The notes below the pieces were generated by a model. It made no database searches. It had not been told where the DNA came from and saw nothing but the letters and a program-made list of their open reading frames with translations. From an uncultured Eubacteriales bacterium (lineage in GTDB: Bacteria > Bacillota > Clostridia > Oscillospirales > Acutalibacteraceae), in contig CABUHY010000020.1 in NCBI GenBank assembly GCA_902491475.1, forward strand, positions 1 to 35,381: 35,381 nt of DNA. Direction: 5' to 3'. Shown here in pieces: positions 1 to 7,523 of the stretch. A program made the position numbers and the translations under genes. Numbering within the stretch: position 1 is the first letter of the stretch; the number at the start of each line of letters is the position of its first letter.

Positions 1-15
1 TAAAGCATTCTTTTT

Positions 16-38
16 CCCCCGGTAGAACCGGGGGTTTT
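16..38 (+). terminator. Rho-independent terminator of an upstream gene outside the window
   Basis: A perfect 8-bp stem (CCCCCGGT / ACCGGGGG) with a 3-base loop is followed by TTTT on the plus strand. The other strand has A residues after the stem, so it works only for plus-strand transcription arriving from the left edge. Confidence 0.75.
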
Positions 39-57
39 CATCAATTGCTTGACAATA

Positions 58-96
58 AAAAATGCTCTGTACGGAAACTCCGTACAGAGCATTTTT
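58..96. terminator. Bidirectional terminator downstream of ligA
   Basis: A perfect 18-bp inverted repeat (58-75 pairs with 79-96, 3-base loop) is bordered by A-run and T-run on either side, so it can terminate in both directions. It lies 10 bases past the ligA stop codon and is the natural end of the minus-strand ligA transcript. It also backs up the plus-strand terminator at 16-38. Confidence 0.85.
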
Positions 97-105
97 GTAT
101 TGTCT

Positions 106-2094
106 TTATGCTTTTATCATAGCGGCAAATTCGTCCTCCGAAATGATTTTCACTCCGAGATCCTGCGCCTTTTGAAGTTTGCTTCCGGCAGCCTCGCCCG
201 CAAGAACATAATCGGTCTTTTTCGATACGGAAGATGAGGTCTTTCCGCCGTAGGTTTCAATGACTTCCGAAGCCTGCGTTCTTGTAAATCGGCTCAAGGT
301 GCCCGTAAGGACAAAGGTTTTACCCTCAAACCTGTTATCGATAACCTTCTTTTCGCTTCTCATATTTACGCCTGCCGCTTTAAGGTCGTTTATGAGCTCG
401 ACAGCCTGCGGATGCGAGAAAAAGTCCGTCACGGACTCCGCCATAATATCTCCGTAACCGTCGATGGAAAGAATTTCTTCCTTGCTTGCGGAAATTATAC
501 CGTCCATATCCGAAAAACGGTCTGCAAGGAGCTTGGCGGCTTTCTGACCGATATGGCGTATGCCGAGCGCAAATATAAGCTTGCCCAAATCGTTTTCCTT
601 TGATTTTTCAACCGCTTTTTTGAGGTTGTCCGCACTCTTTTTGCCGAGCCGCTCAAATTCCGCAACCTTGTCAAAATCAAGCTTGTAGATGTCTGCGGCG
701 GTTTTGAGCATACCCTCGTTTACAAGTAATTCAAGGTTTGCGTCGCCGAGACCCTCAATGTCCATGGCGTCCCTTGAACAGAAATGTATCAGCATTCGCA
801 GCAGCTGTGCGGGGCAGTCGGGGTTGTTGCAGCGTATCGCCGCTTCGCCCGCTTCTCTTGTGACCTTTTCGCCGCAGGACGGGCAGGTGTCGGGCATTTT
901 GTACGGCTCGGAGTTCTCTGCGTGCTCGCTGACCTCCAAAACCTCGGGTATAATGTCGCCCGCTTTTCTGATAACCACCGTATCGCCTATGCGTATGCCC
1001 TTTTCGTTTATGAAGTCCTCGTTGTGGAGCGTTGCACGGCTTACCGTCGAGCCTGCTACCAAAACGGGCTCAAAAACAGCCGTGGGAGTCAAAACGCCCG
1101 TTCTTCCGACATTTATCTCAATGTCGATAAGCTTTGTTTTTTTCTCCTCGGGCGGATACTTCCACGCAAGCGCCCACTTCGGACATTTTGCGGTACTGCC
1201 GAGCTTTTCACGCTGGTCAAAACGGTTTACTTTGATGACCGCTCCGTCAATATCATAGGGGAGAGTTCCCCTTATTGAGCCTATGCGGTCAAGCTCTTTC
1301 ATAACATCGTCTATATTGTCAAATTCGTTATAAAACGGAATTGTCTTAAAGCCGAGACTTTTTATATAGTCAAGCGATTGTTTGTGCGTCTGCAAATCCT
1401 TGCCGTCAATCTGCTGAATGTTAAAAACAAAGATGTCAAGACCTCTCTGCGAGGTTATTTTCGGGTCTTTTTGACGGAGACTTCCTGCTGCGGCGTTCCT
1501 CGGATTCTTAAAGGGCTTTTCTTCGTTCAATTCCTGTTTTTTGACGATTTCAAAAAACTTTTCCTTGGGCATATAAACCTCGCCGCGCACCTCGATAAAC
1601 GGGAGCTTTTCCTTTATTGCAAGGGGAATGGAGCGGACTGTTTTGAGGTTCGCCGTGATGTCCTCGCCCGTAACTCCGTCTCCTCTTGTGGAGCCCCGTG
1701 AAATCACTCCGTTTGAGTATTCGAGTGACACCGAAAGTCCGTCGATTTTCGGCTCTACGACATAGGTGGCGTCGGGGCACACCTCTTTAACTTTTCTGTC
1801 GAAGTCAAGCACCTCGCTCTTGTCAAAGGCGTCCTGGAGGCTTTCCATTTTAACAATATGCGTAACGCTTGAAAACATATTTTTGTCAGCCGTGCCGCCG
1901 ACACGGTGGGTGGGGGAGTCGGCTGTCAGAAGCTCGGGATATTCCTCTTCAATGGATTTGAGCTCACGCATAAGCATGTCGTACTCATAGTCCTCAATAT
2001 CGTTTTCGTTCTCAACATAATATCTGTATATATGGTGGTTGAGCTCTTTCCTCAACTGTTCGGCTCTGCTTTTCTTAACTTCGTAATCGTTCAT
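106..2094 (-). CDS. ligA: NAD+-dependent DNA ligase LigA
   Basis: Seals 3'-OH/5'-phosphate nicks in duplex DNA using NAD+, joining Okazaki fragments and finishing excision repair. The 662-residue length fits the family. Visible parts in order: N-terminal Ia/adenylation domain with the KIDG motif (EPKIDG, nucleophilic Lys116), OB fold, a four-Cys zinc finger (CPSC...CNNPDC), helix-hairpin-helix repeats, and a C-terminal BRCT domain beginning near RFEGKTFVLTGTL. The open frame extends upstream to 2166, but the ATG at 2094 is preferred because a GGAGG site lies about 7 bases before it and MNDYE... matches usual ligase N-termini. It is transcribed away from the carboxypeptidase gene from its own promoter. 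Confidence 0.97.
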   Translation of the reverse strand: MNDYEVKKSRAEQLRKELNHHIYRYYVENENDIEDYEYDMLMRELKSIEEEYPELLTADSPTHRVGGTADKNMFSSVTHIVKMESLQDAFDKSEVLDFDRKVKEVCPDATYVVEPKIDGLSVSLEYSNGVISRGSTRGDGVTGEDITANLKTVRSIPLAIKEKLPFIEVRGEVYMPKEKFFEIVKKQELNEEKPFKNPRNAAAGSLRQKDPKITSQRGLDIFVFNIQQIDGKDLQTHKQSLDYIKSLGFKTIPFYNEFDNIDDVMKELDRIGSIRGTLPYDIDGAVIKVNRFDQREKLGSTAKCPKWALAWKYPPEEKKTKLIDIEINVGRTGVLTPTAVFEPVLVAGSTVSRATLHNEDFINEKGIRIGDTVVIRKAGDIIPEVLEVSEHAENSEPYKMPDTCPSCGEKVTREAGEAAIRCNNPDCPAQLLRMLIHFCSRDAMDIEGLGDANLELLVNEGMLKTAADIYKLDFDKVAEFERLGKKSADNLKKAVEKSKENDLGKLIFALGIRHIGQKAAKLLADRFSDMDGIISASKEEILSIDGYGDIMAESVTDFFSHPQAVELINDLKAAGVNMRSEKKVIDNRFEGKTFVLTGTLSRFTRTQASEVIETYGGKTSSSVSKKTDYVLAGEAAGSKLQKAQDLGVKIISEDEFAAMIKA

Positions 2095-2119
2095 ACTGCG
2101 CCTCCGTTCGTTTGTAATT

Positions 2120-2149
2120 ATTATACACCATATTAAGTCATTTTTACAA
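2120..2149 (-). promoter_or_regulatory. Predicted sigma-A promoter for ligA
   Basis: On the minus strand TTGTAA (2144-2149) and a perfect TATAAT (2120-2125) are separated by 18 bases, about 25 bases upstream of the ligA ATG. I could not assign an equally good plus-strand promoter for the divergent gene at 2193; TACAAT at 2162-2167 is a possible -10 with a poor -35. Confidence 0.65.
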
Positions 2150-2192
2150 CGACGAATATCATACAATTTAGCAGAATATTCGGAGGTGTGAT

Positions 2193-3347
2193 ATGAAAAG
2201 GATAACAGGAATTATTTTAACGGCTGTTTTGGTAATTTCGATGCTCGGTATAGGTGCGGCGGCGCAGGAATTGCCCGATATGAAGGTTGAGGTCAACGCA
2301 AAGTCCGCCGTGCTTATGGAGGCTTCGACGGGCGAAATACTTATGAGTAAAAACGCTCATGAAAAGGTATATCCGGCGTCGGTTACAAAGATAATGTCGC
2401 TGCTGCTTATAACGGAGGCAATCGACCAAGGCAAAATCGCACTGACAGATGTCGTTACCGCTTCAAGGGAGGCTTCGCAAAAGGGCGGTTCACAGATATG
2501 GCTGAAAGAGGGCGAGCAGATGACCGTCGACGACCTGCTCAAAGCCACGGCGGTTGCCAGCGCAAACGACGCCTGCTCTGCGCTCGGAGAGTATATAGCG
2601 GGGAGCGATACGGCGTTTGTCAAGATGATGAACGACAGGGCAAAAGAACTCGGAATGAACGACACGAATTTTGAAAACTGCACGGGACTTGACGATACGG
2701 CGCAAAACCATGTCACAAGCGCATATGATGTTGCGATTATGTCACGGGAGCTTATAAAGCACGAGAGAATACGCAATTACACGACCATATGGATGGACAC
2801 TTTAAGAGGCGGAGAAACACAGCTTGTAAACACAAACAAGCTGATTAGGTTTTATAAGGGCGCAACGGGTCTTAAAACGGGAACGACCTCAAAAGCGGGC
2901 TGCTGTGTGAGCGCCACCGCCGAGCGTGACGGACTGTCGCTCATTGCCGTCGTTATGGGAAGCGATTCGAGCAACGACAGATTTTCGGGCGCAAGGGCAA
3001 TGCTTGACTGGGGCTTTGCAAACTATTCTTTGGTCGAGCTTACGGTTGACCCGAGTTTGATTACCGATGTGAATGTTCTCGGCGGCACAACGGATAAAAT
3101 AACTCCGCAGGTAACCGAGAAAAAATTTGTCGTTGTCGAAAAGGGAAAAGAGGATAAAATCACCTCCGTGCCCGAGCTTGCGATTGATGTCGAAGCGCCC
3201 GTAGAGCAAAACCAGGTGCTCGGTACGGTTAAATTTATGTTCGGCGAAACTGAGGTCGGCAGCATAAATCTATGCGCCCCCGAAGCGGTGGAAAAGATGA
3301 CTTTTTCCGATTATCTAATCCGTTTTATTACCTCGCTTTGCCGATAA
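2193..3347 (+). CDS. D-alanyl-D-alanine carboxypeptidase (DacF/PBP5-like, peptidase S11)
   Basis: Penicillin-binding protein that removes the terminal D-Ala from peptidoglycan pentapeptides outside the membrane. The 384-residue product has a signal peptide (about residues 1-25, ending GAAAQE). All three serine-penicilloyl motifs are present: SVTK with nucleophile Ser63 and Lys66, SAN at 123-125, and KTG at 228-230. A PBP5 C-terminal beta domain follows, and the end (roughly the last 20 residues, YLIRFITSLCR) looks amphipathic, as in S11 enzymes that anchor to the membrane face. The ribosome binding site CGGAGGTG precedes the ATG. It stands between ligA and pgi without overlap, so it is probably its own unit. 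The exact paralogue name (dacA, dacB or dacF) cannot be fixed from sequence alone. Confidence 0.93.
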   Translation: MKRITGIILTAVLVISMLGIGAAAQELPDMKVEVNAKSAVLMEASTGEILMSKNAHEKVYPASVTKIMSLLLITEAIDQGKIALTDVVTASREASQKGGSQIWLKEGEQMTVDDLLKATAVASANDACSALGEYIAGSDTAFVKMMNDRAKELGMNDTNFENCTGLDDTAQNHVTSAYDVAIMSRELIKHERIRNYTTIWMDTLRGGETQLVNTNKLIRFYKGATGLKTGTTSKAGCCVSATAERDGLSLIAVVMGSDSSNDRFSGARAMLDWGFANYSLVELTVDPSLITDVNVLGGTTDKITPQVTEKKFVVVEKGKEDKITSVPELAIDVEAPVEQNQVLGTVKFMFGETEVGSINLCAPEAVEKMTFSDYLIRFITSLCR

Positions 3348-3391
3348 AGCTCCGAAACTGATATTATTTTTGAAAATTTAACAATTTGTTG

Positions 3392-3420
3392 TTGAAATAA
3401 GAACCGATTTAGAGTAAAAT
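3392..3420 (+). promoter_or_regulatory. Predicted sigma-A promoter for pgi
   Basis: TTGAAA (3392-3397) and TAAAAT (3415-3420) are separated by exactly 17 bases, about 58 bases before the pgi ATG in an otherwise AT-rich 131-base gap. Confidence 0.7.
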
Positions 3421-3478
3421 ATAAACATAAAATTTGTTTTATAACTCGGATGAGTTGTTGAAGGAGAAAATCTAAGTA

Positions 3479-4819
3479 ATGTCAGTTAAATTGAACACCA
3501 AGTATCTCAAAGGCTTTGTGTCGGAGGAGGACTTTTCCGCAATCGCAGGGGAAATTGCGCAGGCGGACAAAACTCTCAACGGCAGAACCGGAGAGGGCAG
3601 TGACTTTTTGGGTTGGGTTGACCTTCCTGTAAACTATGATAAGGACGAATTTGCAAGAATTAAAAGGGCAGCCGAAAAAATCCGTTCGGACTCCGATATT
3701 CTCATTGTTATCGGCATCGGCGGCAGCTATCTCGGCGCAAGGGCAGCCATTGAATTCTGCAAGTCGCAGAACTATAACACAACCGTCAAGGACGGTCCGC
3801 AGATATTCTTCAGCGGTAACAGCATCAGCTCTTCCGCTCTCTATGAGCTTTGCGAGCTTTGCAAGGATAAGAACTTTTCGGTAAATGTAATTTCAAAATC
3901 GGGCACCACAACGGAACCTGCGGTATCTTTCAGAATTTTCAAGAAAATGCTTGAAGAGAAGTACGGTAAGGAAGAAGCCGCAAAGAGGATTTATGTTACA
4001 ACCGATAAGGCAAAGGGTACGCTTAAAGCGGTTGCCGACAGAGAGGGCTATGAAACCTTCGTTGTTCCCGACGATGTAGGCGGCAGATATTCTGTTCTTA
4101 CGGCTGTCGGTTTGCTTCCCATAGCGGCGGCAGGCTGCGATATTGACGCTATGATGAAGGGTGCGGCTGACGCAAGAGCGCAGTACACCGATTCTGACAT
4201 TGAAAAGAACGATTGCTATAAATATGCGGCGGCACGCAACATCCTTTACAGAAAGGGTAAATCCGTTGAAATGATGGTTGCGTATGAGCCCGATTACACA
4301 ATGATGAACGAATGGTTTAAGCAGCTTTTCGGCGAGTCGGAGGGTAAGGACGGCAAGGGCATTTTCCCGGCTTCCGCAATTTTCTCAACAGACCTTCACT
4401 CAATGGGTCAGTACATTCAGCAGGGCGAGAGGCTTCTCTTTGAAACCGCTGTCGTATTTGACAAACCCAAGCATGTTATAAACATCGAAGAGGATGCGGA
4501 GAACGCCGACGGACTCAACTTCCTTGCAGGCAAGACCATGGACTTTGTAAACGAAAAGGCATTCCAGGGCACGGTTCTTGCTCACTGCGACGGCGGAGTT
4601 CCGAACATTGTTCTCGAGCTCCCCGAAATGAACGAGTACGAATTCGGTTACCTCGTTTACTTCCTTGAAAAGGCGTGCGCAATATCGGGCTATACTCTCG
4701 GAGTAAATCCGTTCAATCAGCCCGGCGTTGAGAGCTACAAGAAAAATATGTTCGCTCTTCTCGGCAAGCCCGGCTACGAAGCACAGAAAGACGAGCTTGA
4801 AAAGAGACTCGCACAGTAA
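3479..4819 (+). CDS. pgi: Glucose-6-phosphate isomerase
   Basis: Interconverts glucose 6-phosphate and fructose 6-phosphate in glycolysis and gluconeogenesis. At 446 residues it is the short form usual in Gram-positive bacteria. Visible motifs are GIGGSYLGARA (about 79-89), the phosphate-binding SKSGTTTE (139-146), the PGI signature DVGGRYSVLTAVGLLP (199-214), GESEGKDGKG with the family catalytic Glu region, and the C-terminal FNQPGVESYK carrying the conserved Lys. The site GAAGGAGA lies upstream of the ATG. A promoter at 3392 and a 49-base gap to the next gene suggest it may be co-transcribed with the P-loop gene that follows. Confidence 0.97.
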   Translation: MSVKLNTKYLKGFVSEEDFSAIAGEIAQADKTLNGRTGEGSDFLGWVDLPVNYDKDEFARIKRAAEKIRSDSDILIVIGIGGSYLGARAAIEFCKSQNYNTTVKDGPQIFFSGNSISSSALYELCELCKDKNFSVNVISKSGTTTEPAVSFRIFKKMLEEKYGKEEAAKRIYVTTDKAKGTLKAVADREGYETFVVPDDVGGRYSVLTAVGLLPIAAAGCDIDAMMKGAADARAQYTDSDIEKNDCYKYAAARNILYRKGKSVEMMVAYEPDYTMMNEWFKQLFGESEGKDGKGIFPASAIFSTDLHSMGQYIQQGERLLFETAVVFDKPKHVINIEEDAENADGLNFLAGKTMDFVNEKAFQGTVLAHCDGGVPNIVLELPEMNEYEFGYLVYFLEKACAISGYTLGVNPFNQPGVESYKKNMFALLGKPGYEAQKDELEKRLAQ

Positions 4820-4868
4820 CGGAAATTACCGCACAAGCGGTCATAAATAATATACAGGAGGAGATAAT

Positions 4869-5288
4869 ATGGTATCTCTTATAATCGGCCACAAAGGCTC
4901 GGGAAAAACAAAGATTTTGGTTGATAACGTAAATGATGCGGTTGAGAAATCAAACGGCAACGTTATCTGCGTCGAAAAGGAGACTAAGCTTACATATGAT
5001 GTAAGTCACCGTGCAAGGCTTGTTTCAACCGACAGCTATTCGGTAAGCGGTTTTGACGCATTCTACGGTTTCCTCAGCGGACTTTGTGCAGGCGACCACG
5101 ATATAACAGACATCCTTGTTGACGCAACATTCAGAATAGGCGGAAGAGATTATGAGGCTCTTGCCGACTTCCTTAAAAAGGTTGACGAGCTTGCGAAAAT
5201 TACGGATACACACTTCACATTTACAGTTTCGACCGACCTCGAGAACCTTCCCGAGAGAATGTTCGAATATTGCAAAAAGATTAACTGA
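4869..5288 (+). CDS. Small uncharacterised P-loop ATP-binding protein
   Basis: A 139-residue protein I cannot assign to a named function. It opens with a clear Walker A motif (GHKGSGKT, residues 7-14). A hydrophobic strand ending in Asp (ITDILVD, about 79-85) could be a degenerate Walker B. No second domain, membrane segment or signal peptide is visible, so it is a minimal cytoplasmic NTP-binding fold. A strong site (CAGGAGGAG) lies 8 bases before the ATG. It follows pgi by 49 bases with a small hairpin (4828-4841, no T-run) between, and a terminator closes the unit at 5306. Comparable short P-loop proteins in Clostridia are usually annotated hypothetical. Confidence 0.8.
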   Translation: MVSLIIGHKGSGKTKILVDNVNDAVEKSNGNVICVEKETKLTYDVSHRARLVSTDSYSVSGFDAFYGFLSGLCAGDHDITDILVDATFRIGGRDYEALADFLKKVDELAKITDTHFTFTVSTDLENLPERMFEYCKKIN

Positions 5289-5305
5289 TTTAAGTTTTAA
5301 TCGTG

Positions 5306-5340
5306 CTGCCGCTGTGATGTCACGGCGGCAGTTTGTCTGT
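5306..5340 (+). terminator. Terminator after the pgi/P-loop unit
   Basis: CTGCCGCTGTGA pairs with TCACGGCGGCAG (one G-U pair), followed by TTTGTCTGT. It lies 17 bases past the stop codon and before a new promoter. Confidence 0.75.
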
Positions 5341-5373
5341 AAATAAGATATTTCGGTAAATTAAATTTAACGG

Positions 5374-5402
5374 TTGACAAACGCCCGTAATATGTATATA
5401 AT
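5374..5402 (+). promoter_or_regulatory. Perfect consensus sigma-A promoter for the DUF177-rpmF operon
   Basis: TTGACA (5374-5379), a 17-base spacer and TATAAT (5397-5402) match consensus at all twelve positions. Transcription should start near 5409, giving a leader of about 20 bases before the DUF177 ATG at 5430. A strong promoter fits a ribosomal protein operon. Confidence 0.9.
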
Positions 5403-5429
5403 ATTTGTGCTACTTTGACGAGGTGTAGT

Positions 5430-5903
5430 ATGTTTATTGAACTTGAAACGATTTTTAATATCGAAGGCGCTTCAAAGGAATTTTCCTATGAATTCACGCC
5501 CGACGACTGCGACATTATCCGCTCGGTTAAGGTCGAGGGTCAGGTTAAAAACCGTGCGGGTATCGTTTCGTTAGAGGGTAATGCAAGCTTTACAATCGAC
5601 ACGCTGTGCGACCGTTGCGCCGCACCCGTTAAGAGGGAAACGGTTCTGCCGTTTGAGCACACGCTGGTTTCCAAGCTTAACGACGATGAAAATTGTGAGC
5701 TCTATCTTGTGGAGGATATGCATTTCAACCTTGACGAGCTTATAAGAGAGGACATACTTTTATCCTTGCCGACTAAAATTTTGTGCCGTGAGGACTGTAA
5801 GGGACTTTGCCCTTATTGCGGAACAAATCTGAACGAGGGAAGATGTGATTGCAAAAAGCCGATTGACCCAAGGCTTGAAGCACTCAAGCAGTTCCTCGAG
5901 TAA
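5430..5903 (+). CDS. DUF177/YceD family protein
   Basis: A 157-residue protein of the DUF177 (YceD) family, which is typically encoded directly before rpmF. In E. coli and plants family members are linked to 23S rRNA accumulation, so a role in large-subunit biogenesis is likely but not proven here. Two cysteine pairs are present: CDRC near residue 65 and the C-terminal CREDCKGLCPYCG...CDC cluster, which could bind zinc. The open frame begins at a TTG (5415), but the ATG at 5430 has the GAGGTG site at the right distance and lies just after the predicted transcription start. It is 34 bases from rpmF. Confidence 0.9.
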   Translation: MFIELETIFNIEGASKEFSYEFTPDDCDIIRSVKVEGQVKNRAGIVSLEGNASFTIDTLCDRCAAPVKRETVLPFEHTLVSKLNDDENCELYLVEDMHFNLDELIREDILLSLPTKILCREDCKGLCPYCGTNLNEGRCDCKKPIDPRLEALKQFLE

Positions 5904-5937
5904 ACAAGTATAATAAGGACATAAAGGAGATATTAAA

Positions 5938-6123
5938 ATGGCAGTACCGAAGAGAAGAGTTTCAAAAGCAAGAAGAGATAAGAGACGCTCAAGCGTTTGG
6001 AAGATGAGCGCTCCCGAGCTTCAGAAGTGCCCCAACTGCGGCGAGTACAAGAGAGCTCACAGAGTTTGCGCAGTATGCGGTCATTATAACGGCAGACAGG
6101 TTGTTGTTAAAGAAGAGGCTTAA
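5938..6123 (+). CDS. rpmF: 50S ribosomal protein bL32
   Basis: A component of the large ribosomal subunit, 61 residues. The basic N-terminus (MAVPKRRVSKARRDKRRS) is characteristic. The zinc ribbon CPNC...CAVC has all four cysteines, so this is the zinc-containing (C+) paralogue. AAAGGAGAT precedes the ATG. It shares the strong promoter at 5374 with the DUF177 gene. The fatty-acid genes (plsX, fabH) that often follow rpmF in other bacteria are absent. Confidence 0.98.
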   Translation: MAVPKRRVSKARRDKRRSSVWKMSAPELQKCPNCGEYKRAHRVCAVCGHYNGRQVVVKEEA

Positions 6124-6151
6124 CGCATCTTTGTTTTACAAGGTTAGACAG

Positions 6152-6186
6152 AAGGTGGAGAAGAAGTATCTTCCCCGCCTTTTTAT
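6152..6186 (+). terminator. Terminator or attenuator between rpmF and the DUF512 gene
   Basis: AAGGTGGAGAAGA can pair with TCTTCCCCGCCTT (one mismatch, one G-U) with a 4-base loop, then TTTTT. It ends 24 bases before the next start codon. I see no separate promoter after it, so it may only reduce read-through into DUF512-der. Confidence 0.65.
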
Positions 6187-6209
6187 CGTGGAGAAAAAGA
6201 GGTGAGTGT

Positions 6210-7523
6210 GTGGCTGTAATTATCAATGAGGTCAAGCCGTTTTCAAAATGCTGGTTTTTCGGCATCAGGGCGGGGGACAAGCTTGTTTCCATAGACTCCA
6301 AAGAGGTCGACGATGTCCTCGATTACGATTTCTATATGAGCTTTTTGCCCGTCGAGATGGAATTTGTAACCGCCAAGGGCAAAACCGTAAATGTCAGGGC
6401 GACAAACGAAAATGTCGGCATCAAGTTTGAAACATTCCTTATGGATAAACAGCACAGCTGCCGCAATAAGTGCATTTTCTGCTTTATTGACCAGCTCCCT
6501 AAGGGTATGCGGGAGAGCCTTTATTTTAAGGACGACGACTCACGCCTTTCGTTCCTTTTCGGAAACTATGTTACGCTCACCAACCTTACCGAACACGAAA
6601 TCGAGCGTATTATCGCAATGCACATAAGCCCCGTAAACATTTCCGTTCACACAATGAACCCCGAATTAAGGGTTAAGATGATGAATAATAAGAACGCGGG
6701 AAAGTGCCTGTCGATAATCAAGCGCTTTGCGGACGCAGGCATTAAAATGAACGCACAGCTTGTTTTGTGCCCGGGCATAAACGACGGTGAAGAGCTTCGT
6801 TTCAGCCTTACGGAGCTTGCAAAGATGTATCCGTCGATACAGAGCATTGCCGCCGTGCCGGTAGGACTTACAAAATTCCGTGACGGGCTTTTTCCCTTAA
6901 AGCCCTACAACGAGCAGACAGCAGGGGAAACAATAGATATAATCGAAGAATTTTCTTCGGCTTTTAAGGAGAAGAACGGCATAAGGCTCGCATATCCCGC
7001 AGACGAATTTTTCCTGCTTGCTGGCAGGGAATTGCCGCCCGAGGAATATTACGACGAATATCCGCAGATTGACAACGGCGTAGGGCTCTGGACTTCGCTG
7101 CGTGATGAGTTTTTTGAGGCGCTCTCGGAGCTCGATGTTACTCCCGTAAACCGTGAGGTTACTCTTGCGACGGGAACGGCGGCTTATCCGCTTATGTGCG
7201 AGTTTGCACAGGCGCAGGAGAAAAAGTTCGGCGTCAAGGTCAATGTCGTTAAAATCATAAACAACTTTTTCGGCGAGGGCATAACCGTCGCAGGGCTTCT
7301 GACGGGAACCGACCTTATCGGTCAGTTAAAGGGCAGAGACCTCGGCGACAAGCTTTTGATTCCGCTTGTAATGACGATCGACTATACCTCTCATTCAACG
7401 GATAAAAACAAGTTCCTTGACGATATAACGCTCAAGGAAGCCGAAAAGGAATTGAATATCGAAATAGTTCCGACGCCTAACAACGGAACTCAGTTATTAA
7501 AAAATATTTTGGGGGTGGAATGA
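6210..7523 (+). CDS. DUF512 family PDZ/radical-SAM-type iron-sulfur protein
   Basis: A 437-residue cytoplasmic protein of the DUF512 family, function unknown. Residues 1 to about 65 resemble a PDZ domain (FFGIRAGDKLVSIDSKEVDD). A radical-SAM type cysteine motif CRNKCIFC (Cys84, Cys88, Cys91) follows, then a barrel-like region and the C-terminal DUF512 region (TGTAAYPLM, NNFFGEGITVAGLLTG). The start is GTG at 6210, set by AAGAGGTGA just upstream. Its stop overlaps the der start (ATGATG), indicating translational coupling. Genes of this family commonly neighbour der in Clostridia, suggesting a link to ribosome or RNA maturation, but that is inference. Confidence 0.9.
   Translation: MAVIINEVKPFSKCWFFGIRAGDKLVSIDSKEVDDVLDYDFYMSFLPVEMEFVTAKGKTVNVRATNENVGIKFETFLMDKQHSCRNKCIFCFIDQLPKGMRESLYFKDDDSRLSFLFGNYVTLTNLTEHEIERIIAMHISPVNISVHTMNPELRVKMMNNKNAGKCLSIIKRFADAGIKMNAQLVLCPGINDGEELRFSLTELAKMYPSIQSIAAVPVGLTKFRDGLFPLKPYNEQTAGETIDIIEEFSSAFKEKNGIRLAYPADEFFLLAGRELPPEEYYDEYPQIDNGVGLWTSLRDEFFEALSELDVTPVNREVTLATGTAAYPLMCEFAQAQEKKFGVKVNVVKIINNFFGEGITVAGLLTGTDLIGQLKGRDLGDKLLIPLVMTIDYTSHSTDKNKFLDDITLKEAEKELNIEIVPTPNNGTQLLKNILGVE

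Noticed and set aside
689..1258. Long plus-strand open frame opposite ligA (189 codons)
   Set aside because: Antisense shadow of a clear ligA coding region with Ser/Phe-rich composition and no binding site.
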